A stretch of DNA of 35,544 nucleotides, taken from assembly GCA_003154375.1 (NCBI GenBank), contig PMDG01000063.1:1-35544 (forward strand), in the 5' to 3' direction. The DNA is from Candidatus Peregrinibacteria bacterium. Lineage in GTDB: Bacteria > Patescibacteriota > Gracilibacteria > UM-FILTER-43-11. Below the pieces are notes generated by a model. That model did not search any database. It was not told the DNA's origin and worked only from the letters and a program-made list of their open reading frames with translations. Both the position numbers and the translations under genes were made by a program. Below are positions 7,759 through 15,873 of this stretch, in pieces (position 1 is the first letter of the stretch; every line of letters begins with the position of its first letter).

Positions 7759-9768
7759 TTAAATCTCCAGCGACTTCAATCGCTCGACCCAACCCTCTTG
7801 GGTCACGTCGAAACGAAGCGTGGTGATGCCTTTGGCGGCCTTCAGATAAGCGTCGCGCCGGCGGTTTCGCCCCTTTTTCAAGAGGTGGTGTCGGCCATCA
7901 AATTCAATATTCAGCTTTTTGGAAGGCAGATAGATATCCAATTCAAAGCCATCGATGAGGTGGTTGACGTGGATGGCGTGACCGTTGAGGTGTTTTTTCA
8001 GGATGTCGAAGCCTTTTTGCTCGGCTGGGTTCGGAAGCCTTGTTTGGGTGGAAATCAGGGCTTCATATTGTTCTCGAAGCATCGCAGGGGACGATTTGTG
8101 GTAGAGATGATAAATTTGGGTCAGGGTCATGATGTCGACCTCGGGCATGCCAGAGAAATCTCGGGTCTCGATCGTTTGGAAAAGGTATTGCTTCAGGCGT
8201 TTGCTATCGGTTCCGAAAATTCCCCAGAGCCCGTAAAGCGAATTGCTGATGTCCTGATTGGTCAGTTCAACGAAAATCGAGGTGGCCTGTTCCCCTATGG
8301 CGTCGATGAGGTCCATGGGGACCACACGGTTATCCAGGCTTTGAAGGCCATAGAGGCTGTTGCCGACATCCCGACCGATCATTCGGAATTTCATGGATCG
8401 GATTTTTTCGGCGAACGCCTCCATGAGGGTTCGGGGGACCACACGGCTGTCCAGGCCTTGCAGACCGTATAGGCCGTTGCTGATGGATTGACCGCTGAAA
8501 TCAACTTTCGATTCCCGGATTTTTTCAGCGATGGTTTCCAGAAGCTGGCGAGGCACCGCACTCGAGTCCAAGCCTTGGAGTCCAAACAGCATCATCCCAA
8601 CGGATTGGCCGTCGAATTCCACTTTGGATTGCCAGATTTTTTCAGCGAAGGCTTCCAAAAGGGGGCGGGGGGCCACCGTGGAGTCGAGGCTATGGAGCCC
8701 ATACAAGGCATAGCCCAATTGGCGAGGCTGGAATTCCTCGGTCAATTGCTCGATTTTTTCCGTGAGCGCTTGCAAAAGCTCAGGGGTCACTACGCCCGAA
8801 TTCAATTCGCGGAGTCCATTGAGCGCGCGGCTGATATCCTCAGGATCCATCGATTCAAGGGTCCTGATTTTGTCGGTGATCGCCAAGAGCAAATTTTCCG
8901 GCACCAAAGAGGAGTCAAGGCGTCCAAGGCAATGCAAGGCGTTGCTAATGGCCAGGCTGCTAAGCACGCAGTGTGGGGAACTGATTTTTTTGGCGAGCAC
9001 CTCCAGAAACTCCTTGGGGACCACGTCTTTGTGCAGCCGTTCAAGGGCATGGAAAAAAATAAGCGCGTTCTGCTCATCGAGCCCTTCTAGCGAAGAACGT
9101 ATTTTTTTGGAGAAGGCGGTCATGAACTCTGCCATTTCGGTCCGATAGAGCCTGAAGATCCCTTTTTTCCCACGGGTGAATTCGGAGAAATAGAAAAAAA
9201 GGGTGGAGTAGTTTTCCGTATGCAAGGGGACTTCCCCTTGGCTGATCAGTTTGGTCAATTTTCGGATCAGGCCTCCATATTTCACCTTGTTTTTCATGAG
9301 GTCGAACACCTCTTGGTTGAGCTCTTTCTGTTTGTTGAGGATCGGCGGGGGAAGGAAGGGGCGAGGGGGTCTGTCTGGCTTTCCAGTGGGAGGATTTGGC
9401 AGGTTCGCTTCCTCTGAAGTGGGTGGCTCCTGGGTTCCGATGAGGTCTTTTTCCAGTTCCCTCAGGATATTCATGGAAAAAAAGCGCAATGCGGACGTAT
9501 GGAAGGCATTATTGCCACGGAGGAGTTTGACAATGGCTTCACGGGCCTTTTTGACGCCTTCGATCGGATTGTTGTGTCTCAGCAGAAAATCCTTGCTCAT
9601 GACCGAGTCGATCGTTTGCACCAGAATCTTAAAGTCTGCCTCATTGAACTTGGAGGAGTCTTGCATTCTCGCATGGCACAACAGTGGATCTTGGAGTCTC
9701 GCCACCACAAGTTGCACAGGATCTAAACCAAGGGGTTGTCCCGCCTCTGATTTCTTGTCTGGGGGCAT
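7759..9768 (-). CDS. OPR-like repeat protein with C-terminal RAP domain
   Basis: A 669-residue protein built like eukaryotic organellar RNA-binding factors. Residues ~245-520 contain successive ~38-residue helical repeats of the form YGLQ.LDS.VVPR.LLEA.AEKI, matching the octotricopeptide/FAST-kinase-like repeat class. Residues ~603-669 form a RAP domain: DIYLPSKKLNIEFDGRHH is the endonuclease-fold-like core, with the arginine-rich KKGRNRRRDAYLKA and RFDVTQEGW after it. The N-terminal 230 residues are helical, with a Pro-rich stretch around 115-145 (TGKPDRPPRPFLPPP). No signal peptide. Known relatives bind and stabilise or cleave specific RNAs in chloroplasts and mitochondria; an RNA-binding role here is inferred. 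It sits upstream of murJ and is divergent from the small gene at 9932. Confidence 0.8.
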   Translation of the reverse strand: MPPDKKSEAGQPLGLDPVQLVVARLQDPLLCHARMQDSSKFNEADFKILVQTIDSVMSKDFLLRHNNPIEGVKKAREAIVKLLRGNNAFHTSALRFFSMNILRELEKDLIGTQEPPTSEEANLPNPPTGKPDRPPRPFLPPPILNKQKELNQEVFDLMKNKVKYGGLIRKLTKLISQGEVPLHTENYSTLFFYFSEFTRGKKGIFRLYRTEMAEFMTAFSKKIRSSLEGLDEQNALIFFHALERLHKDVVPKEFLEVLAKKISSPHCVLSSLAISNALHCLGRLDSSLVPENLLLAITDKIRTLESMDPEDISRALNGLRELNSGVVTPELLQALTEKIEQLTEEFQPRQLGYALYGLHSLDSTVAPRPLLEAFAEKIWQSKVEFDGQSVGMMLFGLQGLDSSAVPRQLLETIAEKIRESKVDFSGQSISNGLYGLQGLDSRVVPRTLMEAFAEKIRSMKFRMIGRDVGNSLYGLQSLDNRVVPMDLIDAIGEQATSIFVELTNQDISNSLYGLWGIFGTDSKRLKQYLFQTIETRDFSGMPEVDIMTLTQIYHLYHKSSPAMLREQYEALISTQTRLPNPAEQKGFDILKKHLNGHAIHVNHLIDGFELDIYLPSKKLNIEFDGRHHLLKKGRNRRRDAYLKAAKGITTLRFDVTQEGWVERLKSLEI

Positions 9769-9806
9769 GGTTTTACGCTAAAGGTCTGAAAGAGACTTTA
9801 CAATAT

Positions 9807-9832
9807 AATTAGATATTTGTAAATATCTAATT
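9807..9832. promoter_or_regulatory. 26-bp palindrome between divergent genes
   Basis: Twelve bases (9807-9818) are perfectly complementary to 9821-9832 around a 2-base centre. It lies 39 bases before the OPR/RAP start on the minus strand and overlaps plausible A/T-rich -10 and -35 elements for that gene. The size and position fit a dimeric repressor operator. There is no T-run that would make it a terminator. Confidence 0.5.
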
Positions 9833-9901
9833 TCGCGGGATGGGTAAGAGGATGAATGGAAGGGGGGATCGCGCAAGGAGCACGGATTCCCTGAAAAAGG
9901 T

Positions 9902-9907
9902 TATAAT
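9902..9907 (+). promoter_or_regulatory. -10 element of the 79-residue protein gene
   Basis: TATAAT lies 25 bases before the ATG at 9932, with no clear -35 and no Shine-Dalgarno sequence in the short leader. Confidence 0.5.
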
Positions 9908-9931
9908 GGGTGCGTTCTTAGCCTGAAAACT

Positions 9932-10171
9932 ATGGGAAACCCTCCTGAAAAATCGGCTTTGGTCATTGAATCGAATTCAAGCCCAAACAATGCCCTCGCA
10001 ATCGCCACCATGGTCGCGAACGTCCACGGCAAAATTGCCTACACGGTTCAGAAAATGGAATCTCGAAAGTGGAAAATCATCCTGACCAAAGGGGTCATCG
10101 AGGATTTGCGAAAAATGGTCGAGGTGGCCATGGGTATGAACAAAGGCATGAGAATGGTGGAGGGAGAATAG
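9932..10171 (+). CDS. Small unknown protein (79 aa)
   Basis: Not recognised. The first 20 residues are polar and probably disordered; residues 22-79 look helical with an amphipathic pattern and several methionines near the end (MGMNKGMRMVEGE). No membrane segment or cysteine pair. It is supported by a TATAAT at a suitable distance, a codon pattern like its neighbours, and a position just upstream of the DUF6624-like gene on the same strand (46-base gap). It is probably a real gene, but the evidence is only contextual. Confidence 0.55.
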   Translation: MGNPPEKSALVIESNSSPNNALAIATMVANVHGKIAYTVQKMESRKWKIILTKGVIEDLRKMVEVAMGMNKGMRMVEGE

Positions 10172-10217
10172 TGTGGAAGACGCAAGGTAGGCGTGGGTTG
10201 ATGTTTTTTATTCAAAT

Positions 10218-10748
10218 ATGGAAAAACAGGCGGAAAAGTTTCGAATGATAACGGAGGAATTGAAAAGGATGGTTCGGGAGGACCAGTCCGCGCGTGAGCG
10301 TTATTTGAGCGATACGAAACATCAAACATGGGATCCTGGCGTTGACCGTCGGAACACTGACCAGCTCAAACAAATCATCGAGGAGATTGGCTGGCCCACC
10401 ATCTCAAGGGTCGGCAAAGAAGGTTCCTCGAATGCTTGGCTTTTGGCTCAACACGCGGACCACGATCCCCAATTCCAGAAAAGATGCCTCAAGCTCATGA
10501 AACTTGAACCAGAAGGCGAAGTGGATAAGGCGAACATCGCATTTCTTGAGGATCGGTTGGCGGTGAGCGAGGAAAGACCGCAGCTTTACGGGACGCAGTT
10601 TTTCAAAAGTCCCGAGGGCCAGTGGCAACCATTCCAGATTTTAGACGAAAAAGACATCGAGCAACGGCGTAAGGCCATGGGTCTTGAGACTTTTGTGGAA
10701 AATCAAAAGCGCATCCAGCGCGAACACGACAAACGTGACGCAAGGTAG
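10218..10748 (+). CDS. DUF6624-like protein
   Basis: A 176-residue soluble protein matching the pattern of the uncharacterised DUF6624 family: DRRNTDQLKQIIEEIGWP (residues ~43-60), the AWLLAQHADHDPQFQKRCL block with its invariant His pair (~72-90), and PQLYGTQFFKSPEGQWQPF (~120-138). The conserved His/Asp/Tyr residues suggest an enzyme, but no activity is established for the family as far as I know. No export signal. It follows the small 79-residue gene on the same strand and converges on the PP2C-like gene. Confidence 0.75.
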   Translation: MEKQAEKFRMITEELKRMVREDQSARERYLSDTKHQTWDPGVDRRNTDQLKQIIEEIGWPTISRVGKEGSSNAWLLAQHADHDPQFQKRCLKLMKLEPEGEVDKANIAFLEDRLAVSEERPQLYGTQFFKSPEGQWQPFQILDEKDIEQRRKAMGLETFVENQKRIQREHDKRDAR

Positions 10749-10779
10749 GCTAAAGCACTTACTCCTTAAGCACTTATAG

Positions 10780-12630
10780 TTAGATATCCGTCCTATAGAT
10801 TTCTTGGCTCGTCATCAGATAGAGCTTTTTCTCCCCTTTCTCCACATAGAAATCCTGGACATCGCTTAGCTTGTCGAACACCACTTGGCCGTAGTACTTG
10901 GAAGTGCCGTAGCTGTCGGGCTTCGTGATCATCACGACCCGTTTGTTCTTGGGATCAAGCAGATAGATATTGCTGAGCTCGGGCGAGGTGAAGATCCGGG
11001 TGGCATCGGTGAGTTCCACCGCCAAATCCTCGATCTTGAACGGTTGGGTCTTGGATTTGTAGATGCGGGTGATCGATCCGCCCTTCTTCAGCACATAAAT
11101 ATCCCCTTCGACCGAGAGCGAAATGGCATCTTTCAAAGTGGCGTCGCTGTTATATTCCGTGGCGGCAGAATACTTGGAGCCAAGCCGGGAATACTTGTAA
11201 ATCTGGTTGTTGTCGGGGCTTAAAATGTAGATGTTCTTGCCATAGGCGGCGATATCGACTCCCCCTTTCCATTTGGTGTCCTCGGTGTTGGCGAAGTGGA
11301 ATTGGCTTTTCTCGTCATATTCCATCACCCGGCCAGATTGGGTCAGGAAGGCGATGACTTTCTGGTCTTCCATGGCCGCGGCATGGATCACGATTTCGGT
11401 GTCATCGATAGTCCGGGGATCCATGACCTGATCCAAGATGACCTCGAACAGGGTGTTGTAGCCGAAAGCATAAAGGTTATCCGAAAGGCTCACCAGTCCA
11501 ATGGCTTTGGCGTCCGGTTTTTTGGTCTTCAGGTCCACATAGGGGGCCAAGTCTTTAAGGCGGTCGGTGTGGTTGATGCCGTCGCGCACTTCTTGGACCT
11601 TGTCCAAGAGGGCGAGGGCCTCGGGGCGGAAGTAATTGGCGTCCAAAATGGCGCGCGTCTCCGTGTCGATTTTCACGAGGATCGCGTTGGCCCCAACTTT
11701 GTCATTGGCATAACCCTTGGTGTTGGCCATTTGCACATCCTGGTAGAGGCTGTCGATCTTGGCCCTGTATTCATCGCGGATGGTCTTGTCTCGCTGGTAT
11801 TTCATGAGGAATGAGACGCTGCCGATCAGCACGACAACGATCAGCGCCAAGGCGATCAGGATGTTTCGTTTGCTGAACTGATTGAGCCGGCTTCCGGTTT
11901 TTTCCATGACAAAGCTCATCGCGGTTTCGAGGACCTCCTTGGCTTTTTTCAAAAAAGGATTTTCGGATTTTTCCAGAGTGGCGACCTCGGCTTTCTGTTG
12001 CATTTTGGCATGGATGCAAACCGTCCCCAAGTTCATCTCCTCGTTTCCCATGGTCAATTCCCTCAGGGATTCAACAGCCTCGGTTACCCCATCGCCAAAC
12101 GACTGGATCAGCTGGGAGTTGGTTGCGATCCTGAGAAGCCGGCCTGTGGCGAAGATCAGTTTGTCGTCCGAGCGCAATTCACCACTCGCGATATTTACGA
12201 AAATATCGGCGGATCGGCTGGAAAGCCCTTCGCTCAAAGTGACAATTTTCCCGCTCCGGATCATATAGGCTTCGGCATCGCCGGATTGGGTTAGATGCAA
12301 TTCTTGCCCTGTGAAAACGGCGAGGATGGCGTTGATCTTTCCAAAGGCCTTTCCTCGTTTTTCCCTCAAATTGTTTATGATGAGATTCGTCTCTTTGAGC
12401 GCAGCCTCGAAGCGCTCATAGGCCCCGAGTTCCAGATGGTCGAAAAAAACCGCATCAAGGGTTTCCAAAATGCTTTGGGCGGTGCCACGCGCGAATTTTC
12501 CGTCTCCCACAATTTCGAGCGCAACCCAAATTTGATCCTCGGTCTTGGGCTTCTTCAGGGCTTTGAGCTGGATGAAATGCTCTGAGTCGCGTGAGACCGA
12601 AAAGGTGTCGGCAATCAATTTGAAAAACAT
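10780..12630 (-). CDS. PPM/PP2C-like domain, one TM helix, propeller-like exterior domain
   Basis: A 616-residue single-pass membrane protein. Residues 1-210 resemble a PPM-type serine/threonine phosphatase fold: VGDGKFARGTAQSI (41-54) stands where PP2C has its DGMGGH motif, HLTQSGDAEAYMIRSG (112-127) matches the GDSRAYLIR motif, and SDDKLIFATG (154-163) matches the GD.lLL.SDG motif. Several canonical metal-binding aspartates look altered, so catalysis is doubtful. A transmembrane helix (257-276) is followed by a helical stretch and from ~365 by repeating beta-strand segments (IYILSPDNNQIYKYS, DIYVLKKGGSITRIYK, IYLLDPKNKRVVMI), like a beta-propeller outside the membrane. A sensor or scaffold role linking an external propeller to a cytoplasmic phosphatase-like domain is inferred. 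Confidence 0.7.
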   Translation of the reverse strand: MFFKLIADTFSVSRDSEHFIQLKALKKPKTEDQIWVALEIVGDGKFARGTAQSILETLDAVFFDHLELGAYERFEAALKETNLIINNLREKRGKAFGKINAILAVFTGQELHLTQSGDAEAYMIRSGKIVTLSEGLSSRSADIFVNIASGELRSDDKLIFATGRLLRIATNSQLIQSFGDGVTEAVESLRELTMGNEEMNLGTVCIHAKMQQKAEVATLEKSENPFLKKAKEVLETAMSFVMEKTGSRLNQFSKRNILIALALIVVVLIGSVSFLMKYQRDKTIRDEYRAKIDSLYQDVQMANTKGYANDKVGANAILVKIDTETRAILDANYFRPEALALLDKVQEVRDGINHTDRLKDLAPYVDLKTKKPDAKAIGLVSLSDNLYAFGYNTLFEVILDQVMDPRTIDDTEIVIHAAAMEDQKVIAFLTQSGRVMEYDEKSQFHFANTEDTKWKGGVDIAAYGKNIYILSPDNNQIYKYSRLGSKYSAATEYNSDATLKDAISLSVEGDIYVLKKGGSITRIYKSKTQPFKIEDLAVELTDATRIFTSPELSNIYLLDPKNKRVVMITKPDSYGTSKYYGQVVFDKLSDVQDFYVEKGEKKLYLMTSQEIYRTDI

Positions 12631-12839
12631 GGATTTTGATTATTGGTTTGATCTTTGGCCCAAGCCTAACACTTTTCTATGCTCTGTTCAAGGTGGCATT
12701 TTGGTTGTTGGTTTTTTTTTGTTTATGTTTGTTTCCCTCTCGCCTTTAAGATGCGGATCTTGATTCAGCTTATTCCCAATTATCCCCAAGTTTGTCGCCA
12801 CTCTCCCTACACTTCGCGCGATTCAACATTGTCTCCCGA

Positions 12840-13226
12840 CGCCGTTCGCCACGGCGGGCACCCCTTTCTTGTGTGCCAATAAAGGGGTGAAAGAATCACC
12901 GGGTGGTTTACGACTCACCGCCCGTCGTTTCGCCTTGCCCCGGCAACGCAGTTCGCGTAAACGCCCCCGGACCCCCCGTGCCGAGAAATCATGGGTTATC
13001 GGCGAAGCCCTACTAAAAACCATCTTAAGAGAGTCGGACTCGTGACGGACAGGCACAAGGTTCTTGGATGTACAACGCAGTATTAAGGCTAATAGGGGTC
13101 TGGGGAACGCGACTAGTGCGGTGTCGGCCCTCGGCATTACGCCGGTTTTGGTTTCGCGTTCCCCAGCGGGTTTTCCCGGGCATCTTTTGACCGGACAAAA
13201 GGTGCCCGCCCCCCGCGGCAAGCGGG
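12840..13226 (+). ncRNA. Large structured RNA upstream of hpf (raiA-motif-like by position)
   Basis: A 732-base gene-free interval (12631-13362) contains a block of strong stems. Seen: 12840-12845/12851-12856; 12859-12867/12881-12889 (9 bp); 12900-12907/12917-12924 (8 bp, one wobble); 13101-13112/13154-13165 (perfect 12 bp) enclosing a further 6-bp stem with one wobble; 13178-13189/13196-13207 (12 positions, one wobble); 13212-13216/13222-13226. In three stems the single imperfect pair is G-U on the plus strand but A-C on the minus strand, which points to a plus-strand RNA. A T-rich run before and an A-rich run after could pair as a closing helix. The raiA-motif RNA is known to lie upstream of raiA/hpf; identity is inferred from position, not sequence. 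Ends are approximate. Confidence 0.6.
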
Positions 13227-13302
13227 AAACAAAAAGAAAAACAAAAACAAACAAAAAATAAATCCAGCACTCTAATTTAACTGATTATGATTCGAGCCAA
13301 TC

Positions 13303-13331
13303 TTGCTTTTAACCTTAGGCTTGGGGATAAT
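13303..13331 (+). promoter_or_regulatory. Promoter of hpf
   Basis: TTGCTT (13303-13308) and GATAAT (13326-13331) are spaced by 17 bases, 31 bases before the hpf ATG. It lies downstream of the structured RNA region, so hpf need not be cotranscribed with it. Confidence 0.55.
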
Positions 13332-13362
13332 GGTGCCAGCCTTAAAACTTTAAACATACTCT

Positions 13363-13926
13363 ATGGAAATCAAGATCAAATCGCAAAATTTGAAATTGAG
13401 CGATGCCCAAAAGGAGATGATCCAGTCCAAAGTGGGAAAGCTGGAACATTTGGCCGATCGCTTAGGAGACGAGTCTTGCGAGTTCCGCGTGGAAATCCGT
13501 TACGAGAAATCGCGCAAGCCCGCCGACGCTTATGTTTGTGAGCTCACCATTTACGCCCCGCATGCCGTGATCCGCTCCGAGAGCAGGGATGAGTCGGTGG
13601 AAAACGCCGTGGACGCCTGCTTGAGCAAGATCAAGACCCAGATCGACCGCTACAAGGCAAAGATCCACCATCTGGATCACAAGATCGTCCGTTTGAAAGA
13701 GGTGGAAATGCCCAAAGAGGAAGGATTCGAGATCCCCAAGATCCTCAAGCGCAAACGCTTCTCCAAGTCCGAGCCCATGTCCGAGGAGGCCGCAATCGAG
13801 CGTATGGAGCTGGTCGGCCACGATTTCTTCCTGTTCAACAATGCCGACACCGGCCGCTTTGCCATCATCTATAAGCGCAAGGACGGTTTTTATGGAATCG
13901 TGGAGCCGAAGATGCCGACCGACTAA
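13363..13926 (+). CDS. hpf: Long-form ribosome hibernation promoting factor HPF/RaiA
   Basis: A 187-residue protein with the two domains of long HPF. Residues 1-105 are the S30AE domain that binds the decoding region of the 30S subunit (MEIKIKSQNLKLSDAQ, then the amphipathic YEKSRKPADAYVCELTIYAP strands and the VENAVDACLSKIKTQIDRYKAKI helix). Residues ~135-187 are the dimerisation domain (FFLFNNADTGRFAIIYKRKDG) that joins two 30S heads into 100S particles. A basic linker lies between. It should store ribosomes in a dormant state under starvation. Its own promoter-like element lies 31 bases upstream, and a long folded RNA region precedes it. Confidence 0.93.
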   Translation: MEIKIKSQNLKLSDAQKEMIQSKVGKLEHLADRLGDESCEFRVEIRYEKSRKPADAYVCELTIYAPHAVIRSESRDESVENAVDACLSKIKTQIDRYKAKIHHLDHKIVRLKEVEMPKEEGFEIPKILKRKRFSKSEPMSEEAAIERMELVGHDFFLFNNADTGRFAIIYKRKDGFYGIVEPKMPTD

Positions 13927-13950
13927 TTCCTAATGGGGGATCTGATGGGC

Positions 13951-14032
13951 GAACTAATGGGTGAACTAATTGGACGGAAAAAATTTCAACCCCAATTAGC
14001 TCCCCAATAAGACCTCCAATTAGCTCCCCAAT
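13951..14032. repeat. Short repeats and imperfect hairpins between hpf and the ligase gene
   Basis: A 17-bp unit occurs exactly twice (13992-14008 and 14016-14032), and its near reverse complement occurs at 13951-13973 in two shorter forms. The inverted arrangement can fold into alternative hairpins just before the next start codon, with only a short T tract after. It could be an attenuator or weak terminator of hpf. Confidence 0.55.
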
Positions 14033-14040
14033 TAGATTTT

Positions 14041-15282
14041 ATGGTTTCTCCTTTTCAGCGCATCGTCCGGAGTCTGGTGATGGTTTCGCCTTTTTTCTAT
14101 CCCGCCTACCTGCTCCATTTCAAGTTGGCAGGTATTCCGTTTACTGGGCTGGAGGTTTTCGTCTACCTGCTTTTCGGCCTGTGGCTTTTCGAAATCATCC
14201 GCGACCATCGCAATGTAGTATGGGACAGGGCGATCCGAAATTATTGGCTGGCAGCTTTTTTGCTGGTAGCAGGAGCCACGATAGGGGCGTTTTTGGCACC
14301 TGTCGGAATAATGCTTCCCGATGGCTCTGTTTTCGAGGGGCGCCAGGTCGCCTTGGGCATCTGGAAAGGCTGGGTAATCGCACCTGTGCTCTATTTCGCG
14401 GTTTTGACCCAAGTCCTTCGATCCTCAAATGAGGTTCATCGGATTCTTCGGGCTTACATTTATTCTGCAGCCTTGGTTGGTTTGGCATCGCACGCGGTGG
14501 CCCTGTTCGGCGATGGGTTGGCCATCGATTACCGATTGAAGGGCTTTTTCGAATCCGCGAACTATCTTGCGCTTTATATCATTCCTGCCCTGTTGATTGA
14601 TATCCGTTTCCTGTTCGATCGTCGTGATCCTCTCAAGATTTGGGATTATTTGGATCTTTCCTCCTTCGCGATTTTGGCCTACACGCTCCTTTTTACCCAG
14701 TCTTACGCTGGAATTTTGGCGGTGTTTGGAGCCTTTGGCATTTTCGTCCTCATCCAATTGTTCAAAAACCGCAAGCAACGAAAGACGATCGGCATCGCCT
14801 TCGCGATTCTGGTTTTCGCTTTCCTTTCGATCGTGGCCACGCAGATCCGCACACCCAAATTCAGGCAGTTTGTGGATTTCCAGAACCGCTCCAGCACCTC
14901 GGTCCGATTGGAGATTTATCAAGTCGCATTGGATTTGGTCCAAAAGCATCCTTTGGTGGGTGTAGGCCCCGGCCTATTCCAACCCAACTATCAAGTCGAT
15001 GCCCCGCTCGTGCTGGGCCATGCGCCCATGGAATGGAATATGCCGCACCCGCACAATATTTTCCTCGGCTTTTGGTTGAATGCGGGCCTGCTCGGACTGG
15101 CCGCCTTCCTAGTTCTCCTGGTCTTGGCCCACCGCCGCTTCACCTACCCCCTCATCGCCCTGTGGAGCATCGTGATCCATGGTCTGTTCGATATGCCCTT
15201 TTGGAAGAACGATTTGGCTATGATTTTTTGGCTGATTCTGGCGGTGATTGTGGTACTACAGAGGGAAGGTAAACAGGCATGA
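14041..15282 (+). CDS. O-antigen ligase/polymerase family membrane protein (Wzy_C)
   Basis: A 413-residue protein with about eleven transmembrane segments and the Wzy_C domain. The family signature PHPHNIFLGFWLNAGLLGL (about residues 336-354) includes the conserved PHN..L motif, preceded by the periplasmic loop (RSSTSVRLEIYQVALDLVQKHPLVGVGPGLF) with the conserved Arg and the GVGPG turn. Members polymerise or transfer lipid-linked polysaccharide, or attach glycans to proteins, at the outer face of the inner membrane. The ATG immediately follows the repeat block. Its 3' end (15223 onward) resembles the fragment at 17681-17784. Confidence 0.85.
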   Translation: MVSPFQRIVRSLVMVSPFFYPAYLLHFKLAGIPFTGLEVFVYLLFGLWLFEIIRDHRNVVWDRAIRNYWLAAFLLVAGATIGAFLAPVGIMLPDGSVFEGRQVALGIWKGWVIAPVLYFAVLTQVLRSSNEVHRILRAYIYSAALVGLASHAVALFGDGLAIDYRLKGFFESANYLALYIIPALLIDIRFLFDRRDPLKIWDYLDLSSFAILAYTLLFTQSYAGILAVFGAFGIFVLIQLFKNRKQRKTIGIAFAILVFAFLSIVATQIRTPKFRQFVDFQNRSSTSVRLEIYQVALDLVQKHPLVGVGPGLFQPNYQVDAPLVLGHAPMEWNMPHPHNIFLGFWLNAGLLGLAAFLVLLVLAHRRFTYPLIALWSIVIHGLFDMPFWKNDLAMIFWLILAVIVVLQREGKQA

Positions 15283-15330
15283 GGGGCGGGGAATTTCGTA
15301 TGGTAACCAGTTATATGATATATTTTTGAG
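15223..15330 (+). repeat. 3' end of ligase gene, duplicated copy 1
   Basis: This stretch (last ~20 codons of the ligase gene plus ~48 bases after it) resembles 17681-17784 on the same strand. The first 45 positions are about three quarters identical by eye; beyond that CGTATGG and the closing TATTTTTGAG are shared at matching spacing. The two copies bracket the AT-rich cassette segment. Confidence 0.6.
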
Positions 15331-15357
15331 GCCAATTAACAACTTAACAACGATTTT

Positions 15358-15657
15358 ATGCTTGATAAAGAGCCAATTTTATCCACCCCGCAATTAGACG
15401 AAATTCTATCTCGGCTTCCACCTCCAAGTTTAAAATTACATTTGAGCATCACCTTTAACCCAGTAATTGAGGCAGAAAAAAGATTAAAGAAAAAATTGAG
15501 TGATGGTGCATTAACTCAATCTGATATTGAGAATGAATTAGCTCAACTTGATGACAAAATTGGAGGTATGGTTGACCAAAAGGAAGGTTTGGTAGGTTAC
15601 CTGAGAATGGCATTGCCGTTTGAGCTTCACTACGATCTAAAAAAATTGCCACTCTAG
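15358..15657 (+). CDS. Unknown 99-residue protein, probable cassette gene
   Basis: Not recognised. It is soluble and mostly helical, with a charged amphipathic centre (VIEAEKRLKKKLSDGALT, SDIENELAQLDDKIGG). Base composition is clearly more AT-rich than the ligase gene before it, like the next two genes. It ends 20 bases before an attC-like site (15677), the usual compact arrangement of an integron gene cassette. No Shine-Dalgarno sequence precedes the ATG. Function unknown. Confidence 0.6.
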   Translation: MLDKEPILSTPQLDEILSRLPPPSLKLHLSITFNPVIEAEKRLKKKLSDGALTQSDIENELAQLDDKIGGMVDQKEGLVGYLRMALPFELHYDLKKLPL

Positions 15658-15676
15658 TAGCCTCAAAAATACATCA

Positions 15677-15847
15677 TATAACAGCGCCTGTAAGGTAACA
15701 ATAATAGCACCACTCGGGCTCGCTTCGCTTTAAATCAGGGTGTCGCTATTTTGTTACCCAAACCCAGCACCCGATTGGATTCACCTCCGTTTCGCTCCAG
15801 TGTATATTTTGGACGCGCGGGGCTTCTTACCAGGCGCAGACGTTATA
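15677..15847. mobile_element. attC-like integron recombination site 1
   Basis: Outer inverted boxes TATAAC (15677-15682) and GTTATA (15842-15847) flank a second inverted pair: GCGCCTGTAAG on the left and CTTACCAGGCGC on the right, which differ by one extra base in the right arm. The spacer is A on the left and AGAC on the right. This layout (R box, short unequal spacer, L box, extrahelical base) is that of an integron attC. A further inverted pair (GGTAACAATAATAGC / GCTATTTTGTTACC) extends the fold. At 171 bases it is long for an attC. Confidence 0.7.
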
Positions 15848-15873
15848 CGCAATTACAAATCTTTTTTATCAAC

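Noticed and set aside
12840-13226. RNase P RNA or tmRNA
   Set aside because: Some local likeness to RNase P (GGGTGAAA, CGTAAACGCCCC), but the diagnostic GAGGAAAGTCC and the ACAGAA block are missing; for tmRNA there is no tRNA-like end, no T-arm and no Ala-Ala tag ending. Left as unassigned RNA.
12823-13254. 143-residue open frame on the minus strand across the folded region
   Set aside because: Composition is Arg/Pro-rich and low-complexity at its start, it has no domain pattern, and the same bases form many perfect stems; an accidental frame is more likely.
15751-15873. N-terminal extension of the acetyltransferase
   Set aside because: It reads through the attC-like site and does not look like protein; the GNAT fold begins at 15874.
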